From positions 1-64,000 of the forward strand of contig CAZIZN010000015.1 in NCBI GenBank assembly GCA_964543795.1: DNA of 64,000 bases, written 5' to 3'. Below, one piece after another: positions 45,110 to 54,825 of this stretch. Origin of the DNA: JACKIC01 sp964543795. GTDB taxonomy: Bacteria; Planctomycetota; UBA1135; UBA2386. The first letter of the stretch is position 1; every line of letters starts with the position of its first letter. The notes below the pieces were generated by a model. It saw only the letters and a list, made by a program, of their open reading frames with translations. It made no database searches and was not told the DNA's origin. Made by a program: the position numbers and the translations under genes.

Positions 45110-46249
45110 ATGACCCGACCGCAACCGATGAACTGCAACACGTGCCGCTTCGAACTGTCACAGTGCCTCGATGGCCGGCTGCCGTCCGGTCGCCGCGCAC
45201 TCGTGATGCAGCACGTCGACGAGTGCGCAGGCTGCGCGCGCTACTGGGAAGAGATGCAGGCCGCGCAGGCGCTCGTGCTCCGACTGCCCAGCCAGCGCGT
45301 GGGCGCCGACTTCCGCGATCGGCTGTGGGCGCGCATCGAAGCCGGTGAGGGCACGCCCGACGCGGTGTTCCGCGAGCCCGTGCCGATGCTGACGAAGGTG
45401 CGCTACGCACTGACCGGCGCGGCAGCGGCCGCGGCGGTGCTGCTCGCCGCGACCTGGCTGCGCGGCGAACGCGAGACGCCGCCGAGCGACGCCGTGCGCA
45501 TCGCCGGCGCGCACCAGGACCAGTCGCCGGATGCAGTGGTTGCGGAAGCAGGGGTTGCGGGTGCAGGCGTTGCGGGACCGGGCACGCTCGTGCGCGACGC
45601 CCGACGCGACGCCGCCACGATGAACGCGGAGACGCTCTCGTTCGTGACGCCGGCGCAACCCCTGACCGCGGATCTCGTCGCCGTCGAGGCGGCCAAGCAG
45701 CTCGAACAACGCCACGCCGACGTCAACTGGGCGATCCAGCGCCTCCGCAAGGCGCCGGAAGATCACGCGACGCTGCGGCGGGCCTTCGACAGCGCGGGCG
45801 AGTTCCGCGAGTTCGGCACGCTGCTGCTGACCCTGCGCGACCGCGATCGCCTGTCGTTCCGCGACAGCGAAGTCGATGCCGACCTGCGGGTGGCCGTGAG
45901 CCTGCTCGACGAGCGCCGACTGCAGCTGCGCGACATCGACACCCTGCGCTCGGTCGTCGCGGACGCGGTGCGCAGCGACCGCCTGGGCAGGATAGCCCGC
46001 ACGATCCGGGTGCAGCCGTCGATCGACCCGCGCGAGGAGGTCGACGTGCTCTGGCGACTCAGCACGCTGATGCCCGAGGTGTTCCCCAAGCTGTTCTTCG
46101 TCATGGGCAGTCCCGACGAGCTCTGCGCCGAGTTCGGTTTGCCGCTGCGCCACGACGTGTTCGTGCTGCAGGGGCAATGCGGTCCCCAATGGGTGGCCCG
46201 CCGCAGCGAAGTGGACCGGATCGAGATCCGTTTCCAGCGCAGCCGCTGA
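45110..46249 (+). CDS. Membrane anti-sigma factor with zinc-finger domain
   Basis: 379 residues. The N-terminal zf-HC2-type domain has CNTCRFELSQCLDGRLP and MQHVDECAGCARYW, giving the His-x3-Cys-x2-Cys zinc ligands. One transmembrane helix follows (YALTGAAAAAAVLLAATWL, about 95-113), then a ~260-residue extracytoplasmic domain. The arrangement is that of anti-ECF sigma factors, and the gene follows the sigma gene directly. A 3 x 15-bp repeat lies just after the helix. ATG 45128 is an alternative start. Confidence 0.88.
   Translation: MTRPQPMNCNTCRFELSQCLDGRLPSGRRALVMQHVDECAGCARYWEEMQAAQALVLRLPSQRVGADFRDRLWARIEAGEGTPDAVFREPVPMLTKVRYALTGAAAAAAVLLAATWLRGERETPPSDAVRIAGAHQDQSPDAVVAEAGVAGAGVAGPGTLVRDARRDAATMNAETLSFVTPAQPLTADLVAVEAAKQLEQRHADVNWAIQRLRKAPEDHATLRRAFDSAGEFREFGTLLLTLRDRDRLSFRDSEVDADLRVAVSLLDERRLQLRDIDTLRSVVADAVRSDRLGRIARTIRVQPSIDPREEVDVLWRLSTLMPEVFPKLFFVMGSPDELCAEFGLPLRHDVFVLQGQCGPQWVARRSEVDRIEIRFQRSR
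45539..45583 (+). repeat. Three 15-bp repeats in the anti-sigma gene
   Basis: Near-identical 15-mers starting GTTGCGG at 45539, 45554 and 45569 encode VAEAG-VAGAG-VAGPG just beyond the transmembrane helix. The unit is a multiple of three, so copy changes would keep the frame and alter the linker length. Confidence 0.75.
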
Positions 46250-46349
46250 ACGTCGGCCGCGACAGCCCGTCGGCGATCCGCCGGGACCACCCTGCAGGTC
46301 GGCCCGAGAAGGAAACCCGGCCGCGGGCCTCTGCTAGCATGGGGCCGCC

Positions 46350-48131
46350 ATGTCCGCACCCAGCCTCGCGTTCGCGCTCCTGGCCGCGCTGCCCTTCGCC
46401 CCGACCGCCACGGCGCCGGCTCCCACCGGAATCGCGATCGGGAACGACGCTGCGCGCGAGACCCCGCGCGGCGACGAAGCCCTGAAGGCGCTGTCGGCGT
46501 GGCTCAAGCTCTACCGCGCCGGCAAGATCCCCTACCAGTCGCAGGAGAACATCGCCCGCCACTCGATCGCCTTGAAGTTCGGCCTGCTGCCGAAGTCGGG
46601 CCTCGGTGTGCCGACGTGGAAGGGCGACCTGGAGACGATCCTCGAAGCCGTCGCGGGTCTCGACGACGCCGCCGCGGGGCGGGCACTCGTCGAGGTCGCC
46701 GCGATCGGTCTGGTCGCCAGCAAGCTGCCCGCGAGCGCCGCACCGCACGAGGTGCGCGCGAGCGCCGAGAGGTGGACCGCGAAACTGACCTCGGCGGCCG
46801 CGAAGGCGGAGATCGCCAAGATCGCGGACGGCGAGGGCAAGGGCGACAAGGAAGAGATCGCGGCGCTGCGCATCGCCGCGCTGCGCTGCCTCGGACAGCT
46901 CGGCGATCCCTCGTTCCGCGCGGTGATCGAGCGACAGCTCGGCAGCGCCGACGAGTTCGTCCGTCTGCACGCGGCCGACGCGCTGCTCCTGCTGCGCGAC
47001 GAAGCCGCGGCCGAAGCGCTGATCGCGGCGCTGCAGCGCGAGAACAGCGACGCCGTGACGACCGCCATCGTGCGCGCCCTGCGTTCGCTCTACGCGCGCC
47101 ACCTGCCGCGCGCGGCTCACCCGGTTGCGGATGCGGACGCGCCGAAGGACGACGCGCCCCGGGCGAACCCGGCAGCCGCGCCGGAGTCGACGCGGCTGGC
47201 CACGCGCGCCGCCGTCGCGGCGCTGGGCCGTTCGACCTGGCGCGCCGACATGGCGCTGCTGCAGTTGCTCGACGAATGGCGCGCCCCGGAAGCCGTGCCG
47301 GCGCTGATCGGCATCCTCGAACGGTTCCGCGCCGAACCCGAGGCGGTGCAGTCGGGCAAGCTGTCGCTGCTGCTGCTGCACCGCGCCCACGAACTGCTCG
47401 TCAGCATGACCGGCGCGGTCTTCCCCGCCGACAAGCCGGAGCAGTGGCGCGAACTCTGGGAGACGCAGAAGGACAAGCTCGACGTGGCGCAGAAGCACGC
47501 GCCCAAGGCCGCGCCCACGACCGTGGCCAGCGGCTTCTGCGGCATCCCCGTGCAGGGCAGCCGCGTGCTGTTCATCCTCGATCTCTCGGGCAGCATGGAG
47601 TTTCCGATGCCCGACAAGAAGTCGACGCGGCTCGACTTCGCGCAGCGCGAGCTGCGGCGCGCGATGGAGTCGATCTCGCCCAACGCGCAGTTCAACCTCG
47701 TCACCTTCAACGGCGACGAGAAGGCCGCGCAATGGAGCAAGAACATGGTCCCGGCCACGGACCGGAACCGCGAGCGGTTCGTGAAGCACGTCGACGGCCT
47801 GCGCGCCAGAGGCGGCACCAACCTCTGGTCGGGCTTCGAGGCGGGCCTCAAGATGCGCTCGCTCGTCTACGGCGACCGCTACGAAACCAACGTCGACGAG
47901 GTGTTCATCCTCTCCGACGGCGCGCCGTCGGTCGGCGACGTCATCGATCCGATCGAGATCCTGCGGCTCGTGCGCGAGACGAATCGCTTCGCCAACATGC
48001 GCATCAACACGATCTTCATCACGTCGACGAATCCCCAGGAGCAGCAGCCGATGCCCTGGATGACGATCACGCCCAAGGAACTCATGCGCCGCCTCGCCGA
48101 GGAGAACGGCGGCAAGTTCATCGGCCTCTGA
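46350..48131 (+). CDS. Exported HEAT-repeat and von Willebrand factor A protein (second copy)
   Basis: 593 residues: signal peptide, HEAT-like helical region (about 50-390), and a VWA domain (about 405-593) with MIDAS motif FILDLSGSME and later RGGTNLWSG and LSDGAPS. It is paralogous in architecture to the protein at 5491-7530, including a TG-F-W-W-type segment before the VWA (TGAVFPADKPEQWRELW). There is no Shine-Dalgarno; TAGCAT lies 9 nt before ATG. The 3' end overlaps the convergent small membrane gene by 14 bp. Confidence 0.87.
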   Translation: MSAPSLAFALLAALPFAPTATAPAPTGIAIGNDAARETPRGDEALKALSAWLKLYRAGKIPYQSQENIARHSIALKFGLLPKSGLGVPTWKGDLETILEAVAGLDDAAAGRALVEVAAIGLVASKLPASAAPHEVRASAERWTAKLTSAAAKAEIAKIADGEGKGDKEEIAALRIAALRCLGQLGDPSFRAVIERQLGSADEFVRLHAADALLLLRDEAAAEALIAALQRENSDAVTTAIVRALRSLYARHLPRAAHPVADADAPKDDAPRANPAAAPESTRLATRAAVAALGRSTWRADMALLQLLDEWRAPEAVPALIGILERFRAEPEAVQSGKLSLLLLHRAHELLVSMTGAVFPADKPEQWRELWETQKDKLDVAQKHAPKAAPTTVASGFCGIPVQGSRVLFILDLSGSMEFPMPDKKSTRLDFAQRELRRAMESISPNAQFNLVTFNGDEKAAQWSKNMVPATDRNRERFVKHVDGLRARGGTNLWSGFEAGLKMRSLVYGDRYETNVDEVFILSDGAPSVGDVIDPIEILRLVRETNRFANMRINTIFITSTNPQEQQPMPWMTITPKELMRRLAEENGGKFIGL

Positions 48132-48477
48132 CGGCCGGGCGCGCGGGCGATCTCGCCGGGCGCGCGGCGGGCGGCTCCTTGCGCAGCAGCGGGCCCGTCA
48201 GCGCGACCAGGCTGCCGACGATGACCAGGACCCAGGCGGCGCGGTCCGACTCGCGCAGCGCCGCCTCGGGCACCTCGCTCATCGCCAGCGCCATGCGCAC
48301 GTCGTCGCCCTGGAACACGAACGTCGCCTCGCCGATGGCGCGCCAGAGGAAGAACGTGCGCTGCACCTCGCTGCGCATGTAGCGGGCCATCGCGACCTGC
48401 CCGTGCAGGAACAGTCCGCCGCCGACGAGCGCGCCGCCGAGCAGCACGACGAACCAGCGCACGAACCGCAGCACCAT
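48118..48477 (-). CDS. Small two-helix membrane protein
   Basis: 119 residues with an N-terminal helix (FVVLLGGALVGGGLFLHG) and a second (AAWVLVIVGSLVALTGPLL), with about 55 extracytoplasmic residues between them. No family is recognised. TACCGT lies 8 nt before the ATG on this strand, with no Shine-Dalgarno. It overlaps the VWA gene end by 14 bp. Confidence 0.6.
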   Translation of the reverse strand: MVLRFVRWFVVLLGGALVGGGLFLHGQVAMARYMRSEVQRTFFLWRAIGEATFVFQGDDVRMALAMSEVPEAALRESDRAAWVLVIVGSLVALTGPLLRKEPPAARPARSPARPAVRGR

Positions 48478-48510
48478 GGCGACGCACGGTACCGCGGCCG
48501 CACGGCCGAA

Positions 48511-50793
48511 TCACTTCGGCGGTGCGGGGCGCACGTGCACGATGCGCTGGCCGTCTCGGAACACGATCCGTTCGCCGAGCGCGAGCACCTCACGGAGCTT
48601 GGGATCCCGCTTCGACAGCGCGAACCACACCTCGGAGTAGGCATCGACGAGGACCGCCTGCTGCTTCCAGTCGGCAGGCAGTCCCTGCTCGACGAGATCG
48701 TCGCCGACCAGCAGGAAGACGCGCCCCGCGGCGCGGCGGACCCGGGCGGGACCGGCGGCTCCGTCCTCGAGCTTCCTGGCGCCGCCCCCGCGAGCGCCCA
48801 GGTAGAAATCGTCGCCGCCCGTGACGGCCTTGCTCTCGGCGACGGCTTCGGCACCGGTGCGCGACCGGCCGAGGTGATCGATCGGCAGGCTGGCGGGCCG
48901 GCCGGTCGCGGGCCCGCTGGCGCCCGGCGCCGTCGGACCGTCGGTGCCGCGCCCGCCGCCGGGTCGCGGCGAGTCGGCCCAGCGTCCCGCCTCGGCCTGT
49001 CCGACCGGCACGCCGCCCAGGCGCATGCCCTCTTCGACGATCAGCTGCGAAGTGTAGGGCGTGACGATGCCGTAGCGCGTCGCGAGCCGGCGCACCTCCT
49101 CGACGAGTTCCTGCCGCTGGCCGCCGCGGCGGATCGCGTCGAGCAGTGCTGCGACGTGCTGGCGCGCCCACAGGGTCTGCACGAACTCTTGCCCGGGCGC
49201 CACGGCCGGGAACTCGACGTCGAACACGAACTCGCGCGCCTGGCCGTTCTGCTTGCCGCTCACCCTGACGGTTCGCCTGCCCTCGCCGCGGTATCGGCCG
49301 ACGATCTGCATCACCTCGCCGCAGAACAGGTCGTGCGTGCGCGGCGGATGCACGTCGAAAGTCTCGATGCCGTCGCACTTCACCACGACGTCGGTCAGCG
49401 CCGGTTCCGCGATCTTGCGGCACAACGCGTCGACCTTGGCCTCGATCCTCTCGTGATCGCCGACGAAGTCGCGCGCACCCCGGTGCTGCAGCACGAGGTC
49501 GTCGATGAGTCGCACGTCGATGCGGTCGCCGACGCCCAACGCGAAGATGCGCATCGCCCGCCTGTCGTTCCGGCGCGTGAGCTCGAGGATCTGCCGCGGA
49601 TCGGTGACGCCCATCGTCGGCTCGCCGTCCGTGACGAAGACGATCTGCTGCAGGAACGCACCCGAGTCGTCACCCTCGGGCAGATCCGCGCGCAGCGCCT
49701 GTTCCAGCGCGCCGCCGATGTTCGTGCCGCCCATCGCCGCGATGCGGTCGACGCGTTCGACCGCGGCCGCGACGTTGGCGGCGTTCGCCGGCACCGGCTG
49801 CTCGAAGAACGTCTGCACGGACGAAGCGAACGTCACGACCTGGAACACATCGCTCGGCCGCAGACTGCGCAGGAAGGCGCGCAGCGCCGCCTTCGCCTGT
49901 TCGATCTTCGCCCCCTGCATCGATCCCGACGTGTCGACGACGAACTGCACGCAACGGCGCGGCGGCGCCTTGTCCCCGCCGAGCTGCCGCGGCGGCGACA
50001 CCAGCATCGCGAACCAGCCGTCGTCGCCGACCTGCCGGTGGGCGAGCAGGTGCAGGCCGAACTCCTGTTCGGCGAGTCCGTACCAGACCTCGAGATCCTC
50101 GAGCTGACCGGCCTTGCCTTCGAGGCTCACGGTCGCCTCGTGCTCACCCAGCCTGCGGATCTCCGCTCCGCCGTAGGGCGAGAACACCGTGGCCAGGCGG
50201 GACCGGCCGCGGATGCGCACGTCGAGGGTCACTCCACCCGTGCCCGCGTCCCCCATCTGCATCGACCGCAGCGGCCACCGCCACGGATAGACGCCGCCGA
50301 GCGGCTCGAGCACCTGCCGCAGACGCACCGTGACGCCGACCTCGCCGCGGGCGGGGATCGGGAAGATGCGCGCGCGCAGCAGGCCCTCGCCCGCGTACTC
50401 GAGCAGCCCCGGATCGCGTCGCTGCCGCACGATCGCCTCGTAGACACCGCGCGCCTGGTCGGCGTCGAGCACCTCGCCGCGCACCTCCTTGCCGCCGACG
50501 GTCATCGTGAGGCCGTCGGCAACGGCGCCGCGCGGCAGCGGCAGGATCCACGTGCCCTCGGCATCGCGCGGCCCGTCGTTGCGGAACACCTGGTCGATCA
50601 CCGTGGTCGCCACGCCGTCGACGATCTCGGCGTGCACGGCGGTGCGGGTCACGTGCACGAGCGCGGGCGGTCGCTGGTGCAGGCCGGGCGCGTCGCTGCC
50701 CGGCTGGGCCGGATCGGGCTGGATCAGGAGTCCCTGCGCCGCCAGCGGCGCCAGGCAGAAGAGGAACGCGACGGATCGGAACAGTCGGAACAT
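48511..50793 (-). CDS. VIT and von Willebrand factor A domain protein
   Basis: 760 residues: signal peptide (FLFCLAPLAAQ), a VIT domain (about 45-165; VHVTRTAVHAEIVDGVATTVIDQVFRN in part, RARIFPIPARGEVGVTVRL), and a VWA domain from about 282, with MIDAS DTSGS at 287-291 and FVTDGEPTMG. This is the inter-alpha-trypsin-inhibitor-like layout found in many secreted bacterial proteins of unknown role. ATG 50793 is chosen because GAGG sits 8 nt upstream; the GTG three codons earlier is too close to it. Confidence 0.92.
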   Translation of the reverse strand: MFRLFRSVAFLFCLAPLAAQGLLIQPDPAQPGSDAPGLHQRPPALVHVTRTAVHAEIVDGVATTVIDQVFRNDGPRDAEGTWILPLPRGAVADGLTMTVGGKEVRGEVLDADQARGVYEAIVRQRRDPGLLEYAGEGLLRARIFPIPARGEVGVTVRLRQVLEPLGGVYPWRWPLRSMQMGDAGTGGVTLDVRIRGRSRLATVFSPYGGAEIRRLGEHEATVSLEGKAGQLEDLEVWYGLAEQEFGLHLLAHRQVGDDGWFAMLVSPPRQLGGDKAPPRRCVQFVVDTSGSMQGAKIEQAKAALRAFLRSLRPSDVFQVVTFASSVQTFFEQPVPANAANVAAAVERVDRIAAMGGTNIGGALEQALRADLPEGDDSGAFLQQIVFVTDGEPTMGVTDPRQILELTRRNDRRAMRIFALGVGDRIDVRLIDDLVLQHRGARDFVGDHERIEAKVDALCRKIAEPALTDVVVKCDGIETFDVHPPRTHDLFCGEVMQIVGRYRGEGRRTVRVSGKQNGQAREFVFDVEFPAVAPGQEFVQTLWARQHVAALLDAIRRGGQRQELVEEVRRLATRYGIVTPYTSQLIVEEGMRLGGVPVGQAEAGRWADSPRPGGGRGTDGPTAPGASGPATGRPASLPIDHLGRSRTGAEAVAESKAVTGGDDFYLGARGGGARKLEDGAAGPARVRRAAGRVFLLVGDDLVEQGLPADWKQQAVLVDAYSEVWFALSKRDPKLREVLALGERIVFRDGQRIVHVRPAPPK

Positions 50794-50898
50794 GGGCACC
50801 ACCTCGGGTAGCGGTCTGTGCAGACGGCGTACCGGGGGCGGCGAGGACGCCGCGGCGAAGTTCCGGTTCCCGGACGGTTCCCGGGCGGGAACGACAAC

Positions 50899-51618
50899 TC
50901 AGTCGAGCGGCAGCGAACAGCCGCTGGCGTCGAAGATCAGCTCGAAGCGCGGCGCCAACCACCGCACGAGATCCTCGGGCGTGCGCACGGTCGCCGCGGT
51001 GACGTGCACCGTCACTTCCCGCGGACCCGTCTTCGTCATGTTCTTGGTCCAGACCAGCACGTCGCCGGGCACTTCGAGCCGCAGCTTCACGTCGAGGCCG
51101 GCGGTCTGCTCCATGCGGCGGCGGAAGAAGTCGGCGGCCACCGCGTCCACCTCGCCGCGCATCCGTTCCGCCTTGGCCCTGGCTTCGAGCCACGCGGCGC
51201 GGCCCTGCAGGTAGAGCGTCAGCTTCGCCGTGCCCTCCTTCGGCCCGCGCGCCAGCACCCACTCCGCAGCGCTGCCGCAGAGCGGGCTCTGCTGGAGTCC
51301 GGCGAACGTCGCGAACGTCGCTTCGAGTTCGACCCGGCGGCTGCCCGCGAGCTTCTTGGCCTCGTGGCGCACCAGCACCATGCCCGTCGCGGCCAGCTCC
51401 CGGCCGACCAGTTCCTTGTCGAAGAGCGCGCTCGGATTCGCCGCGGCTCCGAGCGCCGTGGCGGAACTCGCCCTCTGGGCGTCGGCCAGCGTCGACTCGC
51501 GCACGTCCAGGCGCAGGACCTGACCGCCACTGCCGTCGGCGGCCAGCCGGATCGTCTGCTCCATCTCGAGGCAGCCTGCGAGCAGGGCGACGATCGCGAT
51601 CGAGAACAGCTGGCGCAT
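50899..51618 (-). CDS. LppM-like lipoprotein
   Basis: 239 residues. A good lipobox, IVALLAGC, puts the lipidated Cys at 16, followed by LEMEQTIRLAADGSGGQVL, the start of an LppM/DUF3153-type domain. The remainder is mixed alpha/beta ending ELIFDASGCSLPLD. Function unknown; in mycobacteria LppM is a surface lipoprotein. ATG 51618 is used; an ATG at 51642 would add eight polar residues before the signal. Confidence 0.78.
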   Translation of the reverse strand: MRQLFSIAIVALLAGCLEMEQTIRLAADGSGGQVLRLDVRESTLADAQRASSATALGAAANPSALFDKELVGRELAATGMVLVRHEAKKLAGSRRVELEATFATFAGLQQSPLCGSAAEWVLARGPKEGTAKLTLYLQGRAAWLEARAKAERMRGEVDAVAADFFRRRMEQTAGLDVKLRLEVPGDVLVWTKNMTKTGPREVTVHVTAATVRTPEDLVRWLAPRFELIFDASGCSLPLD

Positions 51619-51703
51619 GCGCTCTCGATCGACCGTTGGCATCGGCCGCCTGAAGCCGGGAAGCGGGTTCCGCCCGGCCCCCGCCCCGACCTAGGATGCA
51701 CCG

Positions 51704-52687
51704 ATGTTCGTGCCTCCGACGCTGGCCTCCTGGGCCGCCGATCACCCCTGGCTGGGCATCCTCGCGGGGCTGACCGGCCTCGTGCTGGGCGCCGATCTGC
51801 TCGTGCGCGGTTCGGTCTGGATCGCCCTCGCCCTGGGCATGAGCCGCATGGCCGTCGGCCTGACGCTCGTGGCGCTGGGCACCTCGCTGCCCGAGCTGCT
51901 GATCAGCATCACGGCGGCGCACTCCGGGCACAACGAGATCGCGATGGCGAACGTCATCGGCAGCAACACCGCGAACGTGCTGCTCATCGCCGGCTCCGCC
52001 GCCGCCATCTGCGCGATCCGCCTCCAGGTGCGTCGCTACGAGCTGGGCTACCTGCTCCTGGCGACGGCCCTGGCCGGCGTGCCCTTCGTGCTCGGCGGAG
52101 GCGTCACGCGCCCGCTGGGGGTCGCCATGGTGATCATGCTGGTGATGTTCTGCGCGGGGCTCCTGCGGCGCGAACGAACGCATTCGGAGCATCCCGGCCA
52201 CGCCGCGCCCGAGCGACGCACCGCCCTCGGCTGGCTGCAGCACGTCGCGTTGATCGGCGGCGGCCTCGCGCTGCTGGCCTACGGTGCCGAATGGCTCGTC
52301 GAGGGCGCCGTGGTGGTCGCCGACAGGCTCGGCATGAGCGAAGCGGTGATCGGCATGACGATCGTCGCGGTCGGCACGAGCCTGCCCGAGCTGGCCACCT
52401 CCACGGTCGCGGCGAAGAAGGGCCAGCCCGAGATCGCGATCGGCAACATCATCGGCAGCAACATCTTCAACGTCGGCTGCGTGCTGGGTTTCGCCGGCAT
52501 CCTGGCGCCGTTCCCGGTCGACGCGGCAGCCCTGGGCCGACTCATGATCGTGACCGTCCTGTCCGCCCTGGCGCTGACGTTCGTGCTGCGCACCCGCGGC
52601 GGGGTGTCGCGCCCGGTGGGTCTCGTCTTCGTGGCCGCCTACTTCGTCTTCGTGATCGGCGAAGCGCTGGGTTCGGAGCCTGCCTGA
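51704..52687 (+). CDS. Calcium/sodium antiporter (CaCA family, YrbG-like)
   Basis: 327 residues, about ten transmembrane helices in two homologous halves. The paired alpha-repeat signatures are ALGTSLPELLISITAA with NVIGSNTANVLL, and AVGTSLPELATSTVAA with NIIGSNIFNVGCVLG. Family members exchange Ca2+ for Na+ or H+ across the inner membrane. TAGGAT lies 6 nt before ATG with no Shine-Dalgarno. Confidence 0.95.
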   Translation: MFVPPTLASWAADHPWLGILAGLTGLVLGADLLVRGSVWIALALGMSRMAVGLTLVALGTSLPELLISITAAHSGHNEIAMANVIGSNTANVLLIAGSAAAICAIRLQVRRYELGYLLLATALAGVPFVLGGGVTRPLGVAMVIMLVMFCAGLLRRERTHSEHPGHAAPERRTALGWLQHVALIGGGLALLAYGAEWLVEGAVVVADRLGMSEAVIGMTIVAVGTSLPELATSTVAAKKGQPEIAIGNIIGSNIFNVGCVLGFAGILAPFPVDAAALGRLMIVTVLSALALTFVLRTRGGVSRPVGLVFVAAYFVFVIGEALGSEPA

Positions 52688-52711
52688 CGTCCGGCGCTCC
52701 CGGGCTATGAT
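52684..52711 (+). promoter_or_regulatory. Predicted promoter close to the start of the HEAT protein gene
   Basis: CTGACG (52684-52689), 16 bp, then TATGAT (52706-52711). The ATG is at 52721, so transcription would start within a few nucleotides of it, leaving almost no leader. Confidence 0.55.
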
Positions 52712-52720
52712 GCCCAGCCC

Positions 52721-53461
52721 ATGCTCGCCACCCTGCTCACGAGCGTGCTGCTGTACCAGGATCCGGCTCCGTCGCAGCAGCCTCCCGCCCAGAAGGTCGA
52801 GACCCAGGCTCCGGTCGAGGTCTGGAGCGACGCCAAGGCCAAGGCCGCCGTGACCGAGTTGCAGAAGCAGCTCAAGGGCAATGCATCGCTGGCGCAGCGC
52901 ACGCGTGCACTCGACGCCGTCGCCACCGGGTCCCACAAGCTCCTGGTCAAGCCGCTCGCGCAGCTCGTGGAGACCGACAAGGCGCTGCTGGTGCGCCAAC
53001 GAGCCGCGACCCTGCTCGGCAACCAGCCCGCCGGCGACACGACCGCGACGATCCTCAAGCTGATCCAGAACGAGCGCGTGAAGTCCTACCCCGCGGTGCA
53101 GGCCGAGCTCGTGCGCGCGCTCGCGCGCTGCGGCTACACGAGCAAGCACTGGGATCAGATCGACAAGCTGTTCGAACGCGACTACGAGGCGGACCGCGTG
53201 CCGCTGCAGGAGGCGATCCTCGAGCTGGTGGCCCAGCACAAGGAACGCCGCGCGCTGCAGCTGCTGCTGCGCAATCTCGACGAACCGGCGCCGGCGAACG
53301 TCGACGACCCGAGCAACCCGCCCGCCGAGTACTGGGAGGCGCGCTGGAAGGCGTGGGCCAAGTGGCGGACGCGCGTCAAGGACGCGCTGTTCGCGATCAC
53401 CGGGCAGCGCTTCACGACCGCCGCCGAAGCCAAGGCCTGGCTGGCGAAGAACCCGGTCTGA
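52721..53461 (+). CDS. Exported HEAT-like repeat protein
   Basis: 246 residues with a short hydrophobic N-terminus, then helical repeats (KPLAQLVETDKALLVRQRAA, SYPAVQAELVRALARCGY, VPLQEAILELVAQHKERRAL). The C-terminus ITGQRFTTAAEAKAWLAKN resembles the TG-F-W segment of the two HEAT/VWA proteins in this window, but there is no VWA domain. No Shine-Dalgarno; see the promoter at 52684-52711. The next gene starts 2 bp after its stop. Confidence 0.78.
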   Translation: MLATLLTSVLLYQDPAPSQQPPAQKVETQAPVEVWSDAKAKAAVTELQKQLKGNASLAQRTRALDAVATGSHKLLVKPLAQLVETDKALLVRQRAATLLGNQPAGDTTATILKLIQNERVKSYPAVQAELVRALARCGYTSKHWDQIDKLFERDYEADRVPLQEAILELVAQHKERRALQLLLRNLDEPAPANVDDPSNPPAEYWEARWKAWAKWRTRVKDALFAITGQRFTTAAEAKAWLAKNPV

Positions 53462-53463
53462 CG

Positions 53464-54825
53464 GTGGTCGACGACCCGCTCGAGCGGCTGCGCGCGACGG
53501 CGCCGTGGTTGTGTGCGCCGGAACTCGGGACCTGCGTGGTCGGTTCGGCGGCCCTGGCCATCGCCTGCGCGCGCCACTCGCTGCGCGGCCCCCGACCCGG
53601 CGACCTCGATCTGGCCTGGGCCCTGGCTCCCGATGCGGGTGCCGCGCTGCTGCAACGACACGGCGTGTTCCTGCCGACGACCGACGGCAACGTCGCCCGC
53701 GGCACCGTGGCGATGAAGCTCGACGGCCAGCGTGTCGAGATCACGACGTTCCGCGGCGCCGGCGCGTTCGCGAACGCACGCGAGCGCATCGCCGGCGATC
53801 TCGCCGAACGCGACATGACCATCGGCGCGCTCGCCGTGGAGCTCGCCGGCGGCGCCTTGCACGACCCGCACGACGGCCTCGACGACTGGTGCGAACGCAT
53901 CGTGCGGCCGGTCGGCGACCCGGCCCAGCGTGTGCGCGAGCACCCGGTGCGCTGGCTTCGGTACTACCGCAAGGCGCACGAACTCGGCTTCGCGCTGGAC
54001 CCGTCGATCCGAGCGCTCGCGCTGCCGGCGACGGTGTTGGACGAGCTGCCGCGCGAGGCGATCGCCGGCGAGTTGCGCTGCATCCTCGCGAAGTGCGACT
54101 CGCCGGGCCGGTGCCTGCTCGAGCTGCACGAATCCGGCCTGCTGCAGGCGCTGGCGCCCGAGCTGGCACTGCAGTTCGACGGCCGGCCGGCCGGGCCGCA
54201 GCGCCACCATCCCGAGGTCTCGCAGGCGTTGCACCTCATCCTCGCGCTCGAATGGGCCGTGGCGCGCACCCGCCACCTCGACGAGCGCGACGCCCTCGCG
54301 GTGCGCATCGCCGTGCTCTGCCACGACCTCGGCAAGGGCTACACGCCGGCCGAGGAACTTCCCGGGCACCGCGGCCACGACCTCGCCGGACTGCCCCACA
54401 TCGTTCGGCTGCTCGATCGATGGCCCGGCCTCGCCGACCAGCGCAGTCGCACCCTGGCGCGGCAGGTCAGCGCGTTGCACCTGCACATGCATCGCTTCGC
54501 CGAACTGCGCGCCGGCACGCTCGCGGGGCTCTACGACGAGTGGCTGCGCGCCGGCGACTTCCCGGTCGACCTGTTCGCGCTGGCGATCGCCGCCGACGCG
54601 GCGGGCCGGCTCGGTCTCGAGCACACCGGCGAGGCGGTCTTCGCGCGCGTGCGCGCGGACGTGATCTGGCTGCGCGAGGCGTGCGCCGGCGTCGACGCCG
54701 GCGAACTGCGACAACGCCACGGCGACGACGTCGCGGCGTTCCGTGCCGCGTTGCACGAGGCTCGAGCCCGCGCGATCGCCCGCCGTCGCAACGCTACTTC
54801 GCCGGCAGACGAAGCTCGGCCGTAG
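53464..54825 (+). CDS. CCA-adding-type tRNA nucleotidyltransferase with HD domain
   Basis: 453 residues. The N-terminal class II nucleotidyltransferase palm has VGSAALAIACA, GDLDLAW (metal Asp pair) and AGDLAERDMTIGALAVEL with the RNA-binding region GDPAQRVREHPVRWLRYYRKAHELGF. A C-terminal HD domain (RIAVLCHDLGKGYTP, then HRGHD) is like that of E. coli Cca. The function is probably addition of CCA to tRNA 3' ends. GTG 53464, 2 bp after the preceding stop, is the start. Its 3' end overlaps the convergent gene by 32 bp. A poly(A) polymerase cannot be excluded. Confidence 0.88.
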   Translation: MVDDPLERLRATAPWLCAPELGTCVVGSAALAIACARHSLRGPRPGDLDLAWALAPDAGAALLQRHGVFLPTTDGNVARGTVAMKLDGQRVEITTFRGAGAFANARERIAGDLAERDMTIGALAVELAGGALHDPHDGLDDWCERIVRPVGDPAQRVREHPVRWLRYYRKAHELGFALDPSIRALALPATVLDELPREAIAGELRCILAKCDSPGRCLLELHESGLLQALAPELALQFDGRPAGPQRHHPEVSQALHLILALEWAVARTRHLDERDALAVRIAVLCHDLGKGYTPAEELPGHRGHDLAGLPHIVRLLDRWPGLADQRSRTLARQVSALHLHMHRFAELRAGTLAGLYDEWLRAGDFPVDLFALAIAADAAGRLGLEHTGEAVFARVRADVIWLREACAGVDAGELRQRHGDDVAAFRAALHEARARAIARRRNATSPADEARP

